From Pythium myriotylum (lineage: Eukaryota > Oomycota > Peronosporomycetes > Pythiales > Pythiaceae): a stretch of 64,000 nucleotides of DNA. The DNA lies in contig JALJCQ010000009.1 in NCBI GenBank assembly GCA_023091665.1, forward strand, positions 248,001 through 312,000. Reading direction: 5' to 3'. The translations under genes and the position numbers were made by a program. A model generated the notes under the pieces. The model saw only the letters and a program-made list of their open reading frames with translations. It did not search any database and was not told the origin of the DNA. The number at the start of each line of letters is the position of its first letter. The first letter of the stretch is position 1. This document shows positions 17,461 to 27,230 of the stretch, piece after piece.

Positions 17461-19337
17461 CTGCTGCCTAGCGTACGATGTGAACCGCCCGCATTTCCAG
17501 TATGAAGGCGAGTGTAGACACTGGCGATATTTCAAGATGCGACGGGTCAACTTCGACTATTTCACGAGCGTGAGAGACTATCTGCTGGCGGGCGCGCTTG
17601 CGACGCATCTCGAGATGCTCTACGCCACTGAAGGCCCCGACTTGCCACCCATCAAGCGAGATGCGCAGTGTGTCCGGTTGAGGCTCTCAGGGGGATCGAT
17701 GACTAATCAGATGTCAGGAGAGTGGCCTGGCGGTGGAAGCGAAGGTGACGAACAAGGGAGCAATGGTGCAAGATCGGTGACCCATCTCCAGCCGTTGTTG
17801 TGCTCGATGACCACATTATACCTCTCTCTGGACATGACTACGGATCGGCAAGTCTGCGAAGCGCAGCTCTCGCCATGGGATTACGGTGCGGTGGTGGCAG
17901 GCGAGAGATACTTGCACGAACGTCAGGTACTGGGTCGCGGGGTGTTGATGAGATCTGGATCCCGGTGGTTTATAGTCACGAACGCGAGTATCACGTCAGC
18001 CCAACCAAGCAGACTCGATTTAATGTGGGTTCCGAGGACAAGTCTATTGAACTACGTGCGACGTTTCCTGGCGATAGACCAAGCGGCATCGCGACCTACG
18101 CCGCTCGTCACAGCGCTTGCCATGCGGGACATGCATCAGAAGGAACGCCCGCGACCTCAACAGACCCGAGCGAAGAGAGTGAGGATGTGGACGAAGTCGC
18201 TATTCCTGAGACCAAGCCAAATGAGAGTGGTCGAGGAATTTGTTACGAAGACTGGCATCATGCTAGTGCGCGGCCCGTTTGGCTGCGGCAAGACGACGAC
18301 ATTGACGCGCGCGATATCTGTCCACCGTGAGGCGTACCCCAAGGAAGTGATTGCAGTCGTGTCTGAAACGAACGCCGCGATTGATGAAGACCTCCGACGG
18401 CTCCGGCAGAAGAACCTAGTGCCCAAAGATGAAATATCGAGGCTCGGGAAGTGTGATGCTCACATGCAAGAGTTTGCAGGGATCTACCTCGACGAACTCA
18501 TGAAGAAAAGACGGGTGTTAATAGAACGGATATACCCTGACCGGCCCGACATGATGGCATCCGAAATGAAGAAGTACGAAGACCATTTGCTAGCTCGAGC
18601 GAAGGTCCTTGTCGCCACATTAGCGACAATGGGGAGTGCGAAATATCAGCATCTAGCGAATCACGTGGTGATCATCGACGAAGGCGCGCAGGTTGCAGAA
18701 GCCGCGGTGATCCAAGCTCTTCGCGAAGATACGCACACGCTGCTACTAGCAGGAGACCCCAATCAGCTGCGGGGGTACAGCTCGCTGCCGACAAATTTCG
18801 CTGAGAGGTTCCCCGGCGATGAGAGACGGCACAAGCTCAATTGGTCTGTGTTCCACACGTTCGAGCATTGTTACGCGTCTTACGGCATGAAGTTCCCGGG
18901 GCTAACGACGGAGGACATTTTTCGGTGTGGACCAGATTTGGTGACACTATTGCAACCCTTTTACGACTAATATCCTAGACGTAGAAGTGAAGACTGTGGA
19001 CTCAAGCCAGGGGTGCGAAGCTGACATTACGATCACCTCGATGGTGCGTCACGTGAAAATGGGATTCTTGAAGAATAACCCCTCGCGATTGCTGGTGTCC
19101 CTGAGTCGTGCCAAGGAGTACATGTTCGTTCTCGCAGATGACCAGACTCTCGCTCAAGACAGCACGTGGGCGAAATTCCGCCAACAAGCGATTGACATGA
19201 GGATCACGTACGGGAGGTCGAGATGGACGCCAGAGGAAGCCGGCGCTGTGTTGAAAGACAAGGACCACATGAGGAAGCTGGCCAGCGCTAACGACTCGAG
19301 AGTCATTGGCGACGCCCAAAACGCAGTGCTGCTGTAA
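17399..19337 (+). CDS. Superfamily 1 (Upf1-like) helicase, with one frame break
   Basis: Conserved SF1 motifs appear in order: Q-like region LRPSQMRVVEEFV; Walker A GPFGCGKTTT (~residue 291); Ia VVSETNAAID; Walker B VVIIDEGAQ (~423); III LLLAGDPNQLRGY (~448). In a second frame from about 18970 come V VDSSQGCEADITI and VI LLVSLSRAKEYMFVLA. The DEGAQ box and motif III place it nearest Upf1/ZNFX1-type helicases rather than Pif1/Helitron enzymes. The frame starts without ATG at 17399, overlapping the SANT-like gene; the first in-frame ATG is 17534, so expression may need frameshifting or splicing. A single indel near 18957-18969 separates the two parts, so this copy may be dead, or may hold an error. 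Domain 2A is short. The protein ends with a possible further SANT-like segment (RSRWTPEEAGAVL). Confidence 0.75.
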
Positions 19338-19487
19338 AGACGGGTGATCCAGGTGTGCTCGCTCTTCTTCGCGGTGCTGGAGCTTCGCAGGGGACGGCTG
19401 TGGTATAGCGCCCCGATTCCGCGGGCATGAGTTTCTGCAAGCGCTAGGTGGCCGGTCAGGCGAAGGTGTCCACGACCAAGTCCCAAG

Positions 19488-19545
19488 GAAGTGATCAGTC
19501 TGGCGTACCCTTAGTACCCAAGCCAAAACGAAGTGAACAGTCTGG
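19488..19545 (+). repeat. Spaced 16-bp motif pair, 42-bp period
   Basis: GAAGTGATCAGTCTGG at 19488 and GAAGTGAACAGTCTGG at 19530; cores 19491 and 19533. A reading frame through here uses a different phase (SDQSG, SEQSG) from the SANT-like gene. Confidence 0.85.
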
Positions 19546-19832
19546 CGCCCAAGTCAAGATTCCGTATTCCAGACTCGGCGGTACGAGTTATCGTATTTCT
19601 CTTTATTTAGAAACCTCACATAAAAAACAGTAGGAGTAGGAACCTTATATTTGACAGATTTCAGTAGGTAGGAACGGGTGCTTGCCACCCAATAATCCAC
19701 GGAAAAGGGGGCGATTCTCCGCCGCTAATTCCGTGGGAGTCAGTCCACAATTTTTCCTCCTTCTCGCAGAAGCCCCCTGATCCTCCCTCAACAGTAGCCC
19801 GTCAGTATCTCGAGGAAGTTACTAAGAGTTTC

Positions 19833-19900
19833 GAAGTGATCAGTCTGGTCGATCGGCCGCCTGTTTTGGGTACAGTCGCGATCCGAAGTGATCAGCCTGG
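19833..19900 (+). repeat. Spaced 16-bp motif pair, 52-bp period
   Basis: GAAGTGATCAGTCTGG at 19833 and GAAGTGATCAGCCTGG at 19885; cores 19836 and 19888. Confidence 0.8.
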
Positions 19901-20176
19901 CCGAGGGCCGGGTGGTTTTGCCTGCGCTTCCTGCCAAGTTCCCCGTAGGAGTTCTCCAGGAGCTTCATCGTCTCCAAGCCGTTCTTTCTCGCTGCCTCTA
20001 GACTTGTGAGGGTCTAGTTGTAGTGTCGTGTCAGAGTTCCGGGTCTCCGCTTCAAAGAAGTTGTGATATCCGGGTCTGAAGCGAGTGTTCGAAGCACGCA
20101 AGATCCACCCCTTTCCTGAGAATATTGTTGCCGTCGGTGACTCAAGAGCGAGCCTACGTACGCCAGGTGCCCGTTT

Positions 20177-20527
20177 TTGATTCTGCCACACGACATTACA
20201 AACGGTGTCCCATTGTCAACGACCGACCGCGAGGCCTTGCTTCCATTCGTTGAGGCCTCACAGACGGTCGATGATCAAGAAGAAGTGGATTTCGCGACAG
20301 AGATCCTTCGTCGTGCGAAGAAACCCCGCACGAACCCACGTGCGATTGTGTATTCGCCACTCTTGCGGTGCATTCCTCCGACTAGCAACGATTGTGAACG
20401 CCTTTTTTCTGAGTGGAAGTTTGTCTTGTCGGAACACCGCTCGGCAATGCTCCCAGCCAACTTTGAAATGCTTATGTTCTTGAAGGCGAATCGGGAGATG
20501 TGGAACGCTTCTACGTTGGTCCCATAA
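20177..20527 (+). pseudogene. hAT transposase C-terminal dimerisation domain (remnant)
   Basis: A 116-codon frame. Its second half, IPPTSNDCERLFSEWKFVLS then EHRSAMLPANFEMLMFLKAN and REMW, matches the hAT dimerisation domain that closes hAT transposases. The catalytic core and the BED finger are missing upstream, so this is a fragment. It lies just right of the last spaced motif. Confidence 0.75.
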
Positions 20528-22041
20528 TGGTCAATACACTGCAGTTATTGCAATAAGTATTATTGCTGTCATGCATACTGAATAATTAACTATTGCCTCT
20601 GACATCGTCACAATCAATTCGATATTATATTCTGGTACCCCTGATGGCTGTCGGTGTACACTGGTGAATGGGAGTTTTACATCAGTTGCGCACCGTTGAA
20701 GGGCAATGGTGGTGGTGGCAACAATACCAAGACAGGCAACAACGGACGCGCTCGTAGCTTCGACTTCGACGACGTGTTCGCAAACTAGTCCTTCCATACT
20801 TCGACAGTTTGATTGCGATTTGTGGATGTGCGGAGAGCAGCGCCATCAAAAAGAGATGTGGGTGAGTTATTGGCGAAGTATCTACAGTTTGGAGACGATC
20901 TGACTCCAGGTCGCCTTCGATAATGGACGCGGGTGCAGTGACTTCAGACTGAGCGGGCCAATGTCGTCTAGGAAAGAAACTGTAAAGTGGAACACCATTG
21001 TGCGGAAGTGGTCGTTGTTTGTAGATACTTGTTTCTAGATACATTTTGTAAACGTTGAAAGCTGATATTCCTTGTTGCACATGGTTGTCAGTGGCAGGTT
21101 GTCACTGATAACCATGAGTTGTGCATAATCGTGTGGGGTGCGCGGCTTGCGGCCACATCGATATATAGACCTCAGCTCGGTGCCGTAACCATCGGCGGCT
21201 TCTTCTCCGGCTACAATGTTGTGTGTAGTTGCAATTGCTACGGTTTGTGCGTGTCCTACAGACTGGACGCTCGCCACACAGCATGAAGCCGATCCTTGCT
21301 GTCAGAGGAGAGGGAAAACACACACAAAAAGCGACGATCCCCGAATTAAAGCGAGGATCCCCGAATTGCAACACTCGACGCAAAAGCGTCGCCCTCTCCG
21401 CGACAATTTATGACTCAATGGAATACGCCGTGACACTTCAGCACACTTCCGTAAGGGATACAGGATGATTGCGTGGTTCGACTCGTGCAATATGCCTCGT
21501 AAGGCTTGCTACCGCAAGTTACTATCGCTTCACCGTTCATCGGTGCTACTACGAACTTCTCTATTCCTAAAAAGACGTCGAACAAAATTAAAGACGAGTT
21601 CACGAAGCGCAGGCCTGACCAAGGTCGGTACTTCGTCCAGCTCCAACTTGTACGTTCGGAGCAAGATAGGGCGCTTGTGGTCGGTATGATCTCGGTGCGA
21701 TTGTTCTGTCTCACCAAAGGCTACGTCATCGAGCGACGGCTCAACATGACGCCTTCGTACAAATCTGTCAAGTCGGGCGCCTTGGCGGTCCGGGTTGTCG
21801 TGCGAGACAGTGATTCAGATGTATTGGCAACTCTCGACGCAGGACGGAGAGTCCGCAGCCTGCGCTGACGGACGGAGATCTGTGGCTGCGACGTTTGCGA
21901 TCCGAACCGGGAGTTCGTGGAGGGAATCGCAGCATTCAAGAGAGCACAAGAGAGCACAAGAGAAGAAAGATAAAGCTATCGTAGCCGCTATACTTCTGTG
22001 CAGGATCTCATAAACAAGTGAAGGAATCGATTTTCTTCTTC
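20528..22041. other. Intergenic region without recognisable genes
   Basis: Several overlapping short frames on both strands, none with a recognisable domain. It contains a hairpin at 21080-21116, a direct repeat GATCCCCGAATT near 21335 and 21355, and a duplicated GAGAGCACAA near 21939. It may be decayed transposon DNA continuing from the hAT remnant. Confidence 0.4.
21080..21116. repeat. Inverted repeat, 14-bp arms
   Basis: CATGGTTGTCAGTG (21080-21093) pairs with CACTGATAACCATG (21103-21116) with one mismatch and a 9-nt loop. Confidence 0.6.
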
Positions 22042-23589
22042 TCACGCGTCGACTTTGATTGCATGGACTCGGGCCACGAGAGGCTTCTCGAGCGTATGGT
22101 TGGCCGAGAACTTGTATTTGCCATCGTTGGGTTCCATCTCGAAGCGGAATCGGCTGAAAACGGTGGCGACCAGCTGCTTCATCTCGAGCATCGCAAGGTT
22201 CATGCCAATGCAATTCTTCGGGCCACCACCAAAGCTGAAAAATTTAAACGGCGACACGACCTTGAGTTTACCACTCACGTCGTCGAGGAAACGCTCGGAT
22301 TTAAACTCGGAGGCGTCTTCACCCCACGCGCTTGTGAGCCGACCCATGGCAAACGCCGAGATGCCCATGCTCATTCCCTTCGGGATGAACGTGCCGTCCA
22401 CAAGTACAGTGTCGCGGAGTGCCTGTCGGGGGTTGATCGTCACTACAGGGAAGAGTCTCAGTGTCTCCTTGATTGATGCCTCTAGGAACGTGAGCGTGCT
22501 CGTCTGCTCCATGGTTAGCGTCGCAATCGTGCCGTCCATGAGCTCAGGTACGTTCTTCCACAGTTCCTTGCGGATCTTGTCCTCGATTTCGGGGTGCTTG
22601 TACATATTGTAGAAAAACCAGTTGAGCGTGTCTGTCGTCGTGTCACGGCCACCCATGACGACCATAATCGCGATGTCACACAGCAGCTCGGGCGAGATGT
22701 CTCCTTCGCCCTTGTGCATCGCGTCGATGAACAGTTCGACCATCGTGGCCGCGGCGGCGTCTTCGCTGCTCTTCTCCGAGCTCTTTTGTAGACTCTGGCT
22801 AACGAGCTCCGACACGAAAGTCCGAATGAACCGCGCAATCTCACCAAACTTGCGCTCCTCTCCAACATTCAAGAACCGTTGCAGCTTCCAGACCCATGCT
22901 GGCGACTGCACGCGGCGAAAGACGTGCTCGAAGGCCTCTTCAAGCGCGTTGTCGAGCGGCGCCGGGTCGATCTGGTCGATATTGAGTCCGAATCCAAGTT
23001 CCGCGAACGTCTGCAGTGCGAACGCATTGAGCAGTGACGTCAGGTTGACGGATTCTCCCGAGGTGGCTGCGTGTTGGAGCTTGGCGACGAACCGCGCCGT
23101 GTGGCCTTGCACGACTGGCGTCGCGACCTCGCGATACATTCTCACCGAGAAGAATTTCGACGCGATCTTGCGCTGCACGAGCCACTTTTCGCCGTCGAGC
23201 ACGAAAAACGAGTCGCCGATGAGATCTTGCATGAGCTCGTAGGTGAAGTCGCCTTTCCCGAAGGCCTCTTGCTGGGTTCGCGCGACGTCCTCGACAATCG
23301 CAGGCGTCGCGACCATGACCATGTCGGGCATGCCGGGTACATGGCGCAGCCACGGCTGCTCGCCGCACTCGATCGTCTTCTCGAGCACCCAGTCGTTGAA
23401 ACGCGTGGCGTTGGCCAGCAGCTCGGCGACGTCGCCCAGCAGCCAGTGGCTCTTCTTGAGGCGGCGTGGGGCGTGCGCGTTCGGCGGAAGCGAGCGAGGG
23501 CGAGAGACGAGCCAGAAAAACGCGAGCGCCGCGGCAGTGGCGACGGCCGCAGTGGGCGAGACGGCGTCGGGCAGCACAACGGAGACCAT
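22042..23589 (-). CDS. Cytochrome P450 (CYP86-clan-like)
   Basis: A full-length 515-residue P450 without introns. The N-terminal hydrophobic segment (about residues 8-30) is an ER membrane anchor. The I-helix oxygen-binding motif reads GGRDTT. The K-helix has ETLRLFP (ExxR), the PERF region is FKSERF, and the haem ligand loop is FSFGGGPKNCIG with the axial Cys. The I-helix to WFFYNMYKHPEIEDKI pattern resembles fatty-acid omega-hydroxylases of the CYP86/94 clan. It would hydroxylate a lipid-like substrate with electrons from P450 reductase; the substrate is inferred only from this similarity. It is divergent from the amino-acid oxidase gene, with 300 bp between ATGs. All key residues are present. 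Confidence 0.92.
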   Translation of the reverse strand: MVSVVLPDAVSPTAAVATAAALAFFWLVSRPRSLPPNAHAPRRLKKSHWLLGDVAELLANATRFNDWVLEKTIECGEQPWLRHVPGMPDMVMVATPAIVEDVARTQQEAFGKGDFTYELMQDLIGDSFFVLDGEKWLVQRKIASKFFSVRMYREVATPVVQGHTARFVAKLQHAATSGESVNLTSLLNAFALQTFAELGFGLNIDQIDPAPLDNALEEAFEHVFRRVQSPAWVWKLQRFLNVGEERKFGEIARFIRTFVSELVSQSLQKSSEKSSEDAAAATMVELFIDAMHKGEGDISPELLCDIAIMVVMGGRDTTTDTLNWFFYNMYKHPEIEDKIRKELWKNVPELMDGTIATLTMEQTSTLTFLEASIKETLRLFPVVTINPRQALRDTVLVDGTFIPKGMSMGISAFAMGRLTSAWGEDASEFKSERFLDDVSGKLKVVSPFKFFSFGGGPKNCIGMNLAMLEMKQLVATVFSRFRFEMEPNDGKYKFSANHTLEKPLVARVHAIKVDA

Positions 23590-23889
23590 TTGCGAGGGAA
23601 GGGTGAGATGGTGGTGTTAGGTGAGACCGTGTGAAAGTGATGAGTTGACATTAGCTAGTCGTCAGCAGTTAGGCTAGGCTCGGTTGTTTGGTGAGACTAA
23701 CAAGTGGTCTAAATTGGGGACTTAGACCAGCCTAACTAGAGGACTAAAGAGCGAGACTAAAATCACACCCAAGAAGAGAGATCCCTTGGATGAGACGGCA
23801 CAAGTCGATTGCGCATCTTGAAGATTGCCGTGGTGCTCGATCGGGCACATTCCACCCGATCGACCGAACAGCGAAGAGCGAGTAAACCC
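23590..23889. promoter_or_regulatory. Divergent promoter of P450 and D-amino-acid oxidase
   Basis: The 300-bp gap holds a perfect inverted repeat TGGTCTAA (23705-23712)/TTAGACCA (23722-23729), and several further GACTAA words. The same palindrome recurs in intron 1 of the oxidase gene. A transcription-factor site is a reasonable inference; no canonical core element was identified. Confidence 0.45.
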
Positions 23890-25131
23890 ATGGTCTCTTC
23901 AGTCGCTGCGTCTCAGCCGCGCGTGGTCGTCGTGGGCGGCGGCATCATCGGACTCACGTCGGCGCTCGCGCTGCTGCAGCGCGGCTTCACGCGCGTGCGC
24001 GTCGTCGCGGCGTCCTTCGACGATCTCGTCTCGCACGTCGCCGGTGCGATCTGGATGCCGTTCGCATTGCCCACGCATATCGATCCTCATCAGACTAGGT
24101 GAGGGTCTAACGAAGGTGGTTAGACCTGTTCAACAAATGCGACTAACGAGTCTCGTTGGAATGCGTCGTAGGAAATGGTGTGAGGAGAGCATGGCGTGGC
24201 TTGATGCGCTGTACAAGCAGCACGGCGAGGCCGTCGGCATTCATTACGTCAAGGGCCACGACGTCGTCGCGGACGGTGTGCCTGATGTGGTACGTTGTGT
24301 GTGTCGTGTTTGAGTTGGTTGCGGGGAGTCTTAGTCCGATCTTTCGAGTTTTAGACCCATCCGTACTGGGCTCACTGCGTCAAGAACTACCGCCTTCTCA
24401 CGAAAGACGAAGCCCACGCCGTGTGCGCCGGCATGACCCACGGCGCTGCGTTTGAGACCATCATCTACAAGCCCCAGTACGTTCATTTTCCTCTGCCCGT
24501 TCAGTGTTTCGACCTCACAGTCTAAATTACCCTGGTTAGGATCTTGATGGAATTTGTCAAGAAGCAGATTCTCGCACTCGGTGGCACTTTTGAGCAGCGC
24601 CATGTCGCCGACGTGAACGCCATTGAGGATTGCGACCTGCTCGTCAACTGCACTGGCTTGGGCGCCAAGGACTTCGCCAAGGACGAGTCGGTCTACCCGG
24701 TTCGCGGCCAGGTCTTCCGCGTGCACAACCCCGACATCAAGCAGTTCACCATGATCGTGCACCGCGATGGCTCCCACACGTACGTGCTGCCACGCCCGCA
24801 CGGCGAGATCGTCGTCGGAGGCACGGTGCAGCCGCACAACTGGGCGCTCGAGAACAACGAGGAAGATCTCAAAGGCATCTGGGACCGTGCCTGTGCTGCC
24901 GTTCCGGCCGTGGCCTCGAGTAAAATCCTGAGCAAGCACTGTGGGCTTCGCCCCGCGCGATCCAACGGCGTCCGGCTCGAGGTTGATGCGAGACCCTCGG
25001 CGAGCGGAGCGGTGGTGATCCACAACTATGGCCACGCCGGCTCGGGCCACACGCTGCAGTGGGGCTGCGCGCAAGATGTCGTGCGACTTGCGTCGCAGTA
25101 CTTTCCAGTGCCGACTCGCAGCCGCTTGTGA
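23890..25131 (+). CDS. DAO: D-amino-acid oxidase / D-aspartate oxidase (FAD-dependent)
   Basis: Four exons (23890-24098, 24172-24289, 24355-24476, 24540-25131) with GT-AG introns of 73, 65 and 63 nt join in frame to 346 residues, the usual length of this family. The N-terminus is the FAD-binding Rossmann loop VVVVGGGIIGLTSALALL. LVSHVAGAIWMPF is the conserved second motif. LLVNCTGLGAKDF, VYPVRGQVF, and HNYGHAGSGHTLQWGCA near the end complete the fold. It oxidises D-amino acids to 2-oxo acids with release of ammonia and hydrogen peroxide. The C-terminus TRSRL resembles a weak peroxisomal PTS1 (xRL), which would fit a peroxisomal site. The start at 23890 precedes the Rossmann loop; an upstream in-frame extension lacks support. 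Confidence 0.9.
24104..24126. repeat. Perfect 8-bp inverted repeat in oxidase intron 1
   Basis: GGTCTAAC (24104-24111) pairs with GTTAGACC (24119-24126) across a 7-nt loop; the core is the same GGTCTAA/TTAGACC as in the upstream promoter. Confidence 0.6.
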
Positions 25132-26106
25132 GGTGTTAGCGAATATAGGAATATTCCAACACCGTCAGTCACTGTAGTGCGTCTACCACCTCAAGTCGAA
25201 TCGAATAATCAAAGCGATGCATTGTTCAGCAATAGCGCTCTCCGTTGGCAAATTCACGGTAAAGTTCCTGTGAAAACGCATTCTCAGCGCTCTCACAGTA
25301 AGATATGCCCAACTCCGAAGCCGAAACAATGCAGAAACGTGAGCAAGGCCATGATCACAGGCGAGGATTGTCCTCCGCCAGGGTGCGGGAAGGGTTATCG
25401 CTCTGAGAGGAACGTCCGAACGGCATATGAAAAGGACACCTCCAACCAGGCAATTAAATTTGGCTTGATTGGCCAACTCTCGAGCGTCTCCATCTCATGT
25501 TGGGGACCCTCGGTGAGCACAATGGTTGCTGCATTTGATGCTCCTGTGAGCCTAAAACACTGATGGGCGGCTTCGAGATCATCGTGTGGTCTCGTTTCTA
25601 CTCGCCTGGTCTTGGCTGTCTTCGATTGGGGTCGATACGCTGCCGGAACGAGTCTCTTTGTACGTTCCCTGCCTCCACCCACCACAGCGACCAGCGACAT
25701 GAGCGATTGTCACCAACCCGAAATTTTACAATTCGTTCAAATTGCAATGCTTCTCTCGAATCCAAAATCGTCGCGAAGCCTCATCGAAAACTCCTCCACA
25801 AGCTCTCACGCTTGCAAGTCAAACGTGAACAAAGAAAAAAAAAAAAAGACGTAACACTCGGCAGATTCACTCGAGCCCCAGGCGCTGTCCCATCCACAGC
25901 TCGAGTCGAATCTTCCACTTGCTTTCTATTTTTCAAGTCAGATTTCGCGAGTCAAAGTTGAACAAGGACACGCTTCGCACTGCTTTTAGTTAACCGCATC
26001 CACTATCCGATGGGTGTCAGTCAAGTTTGCGGAGACCGTGGTCATCTGGAATGCCTCGGCCCTCGTTCGCTGCTCTCCCGCTCAGTTTCGGCTTCCCGCC
26101 AGCGCC
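25132..26106. other. Intergenic region
   Basis: Nothing recognisable apart from an A-rich run near 25835-25850. Part of it is likely 5' flank of the glycosyltransferase gene. Confidence 0.5.
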
Positions 26107-27180
26107 ATGAAGTCGTCTCGCTCCCACGGTTTCGCCTTCGCGGTGCTCACAGCCTCGGCGCTCGTCGTGCTCTATTGCCTCCGTCCGTTCGTCCAGGTGC
26201 CCGGAGCTCTTCACTGGCCCGTGCTTTCGACGCCGCCGCCGCCGCCTACACCGAGTCTCCAGCATCTGCGAGCTCCGCAAATGCCTCCGCTCGAAGGCGA
26301 CCGCATTCACTTGACGAGGCCGTACTTTCTCGACGGTGACAAGAAGCTCCGTGCGACGACCTCGTTCTTCGCGCAGCACGGCGCGCACGAGCGCGGCGTC
26401 CACTACACGCTTGAGAATAAGGAGATTTTGGAGAATGCGGCGCATATGGAGGAGGACGCGCTGCTGGTGGTCACAGTCTTGGACGGCAAGACGACGCTCG
26501 GCGCGAGACAAAGGATCGAAAAGTTTTTCGAGCTCATGGGCAGCTTCTCGCATCCGGCCAACCGCACGTCCGTGACGATCCTCACGACGGACCGGGACGA
26601 GTTCCACGCGGTGCAGAAGACCATGAAGGCCAAGACCAAAATCTATGCCAAGTTCTCGCTGCTCTTCCGCAGCGATTTTGGCGGTGACGCTCACCGCTAT
26701 CGGAATTTCGCGCTGCTGTCGACGCTCGAGAAGTGGCACGAGCACGTCGTCTGGCTCGACGCCGACGTCCACATCGTGGCGCGTGACCTTGTGAGCAAGA
26801 TGATCCGCGCCGACCGTGACATCGTCGCGCCGGCTTGTTTCTTAGACGCGCCTCCGTCCACAGTCTCATGTGAGCGCAACTCATGGAAGAATAATGTTCA
26901 GAAGAGTACGGAGCAGTTCGTGGCGCTCGACTTTGTGGGCAGCGCGATGCTATACGTGCGAGCGGACGTGCATCGCCAGGGTGTGCTGTTCTCGGGTCAA
27001 AACGTTCCGAGGACTTCAGACCGCGGCGGGTTTGACGGCTTCAACACTGCAGGGCTGTGCTACAGTGCGCAAGCTCTCGGGTATCGGTGCTGGGGGATGC
27101 CCCATGATGTGATCTACCGGTTAGATAGAAAAATGGGTCAGGATGTCAACGTCGATGACGAGGATGTGTATAATGAATGA
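26107..27180 (+). CDS. Mnn9/Anp1/Van1-family glycosyltransferase
   Basis: A type II membrane protein of about 357 residues. ATG 26107 is followed by a short basic tail and one hydrophobic anchor (FAFAVLTASALVVLYCL); the frame is open upstream to 26014 but the anchor marks the likely start. A Pro-rich stem follows. The catalytic domain contains HVVWLDADVHI with the metal-binding DxD, then DIVAPACFLDAP and RNSWKNN. The C-terminal part (GGFDGFNTAGLCYSAQALGY, then GMPHDVIYRL) matches the acceptor region of Mnn9-type enzymes. In fungi these extend alpha-1,6-mannan in the Golgi; in oomycetes the product is uncertain. It sits just left of the membrane-protein array and seems unrelated to it. Confidence 0.85.
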   Translation: MKSSRSHGFAFAVLTASALVVLYCLRPFVQVPGALHWPVLSTPPPPPTPSLQHLRAPQMPPLEGDRIHLTRPYFLDGDKKLRATTSFFAQHGAHERGVHYTLENKEILENAAHMEEDALLVVTVLDGKTTLGARQRIEKFFELMGSFSHPANRTSVTILTTDRDEFHAVQKTMKAKTKIYAKFSLLFRSDFGGDAHRYRNFALLSTLEKWHEHVVWLDADVHIVARDLVSKMIRADRDIVAPACFLDAPPSTVSCERNSWKNNVQKSTEQFVALDFVGSAMLYVRADVHRQGVLFSGQNVPRTSDRGGFDGFNTAGLCYSAQALGYRCWGMPHDVIYRLDRKMGQDVNVDDEDVYNE

Positions 27181-27230
27181 TATGAACCGGCCTCGTTGAC
27201 TATCCAGCGATTTGTATCCTCGTTTAGAAG

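Larger units (their letters stand above)
12419..19905 (+). mobile_element. Candidate composite or giant element: gypsy tail, SANT-like protein, SF1 helicase, spaced motif array
   Basis: From the gypsy integrase tail to 19900 the DNA is tied together by 17 near-identical copies of GAAGTGA(T/A)CAGTCTGG, all in the same orientation. The first copy lies 14 nt past the integrase stop and the last two at 19833-19900. Between them lie two long plus-strand frames, a SANT/Myb-like protein and an Upf1-like helicase. Either the second gypsy element carries extra genes downstream of pol, or a separate element sits beside it. I found no matching LTR or terminal inverted repeats at the right edge, so the boundaries are a proposal. 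Confidence 0.4.
19340..20176. other. Right flank of the helicase unit
   Basis: Two motif pairs lie here (listed separately). The stretch 19560-19830 is AT-richer and could hold an LTR or terminal sequence, but I could not find paired ends. No protein recognised. Confidence 0.4.

Noticed and set aside
18346..18362. Possible extra copy of the spaced motif (GAAGTGATTGCAGTCG)
   Set aside because: Core differs at several bases and it encodes conserved helicase residues, so likely chance.
12984..19900. CRISPR-like array
   Set aside because: Repeats are grouped in pairs with large gaps and partly coding; no uniform spacer series, and the context is eukaryotic.
24331..25074. 247-codon minus-strand frame
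   Set aside because: Antisense of the oxidase exon 4.
26017..26772. 251-codon minus-strand frame
   Set aside because: Antisense of the glycosyltransferase.
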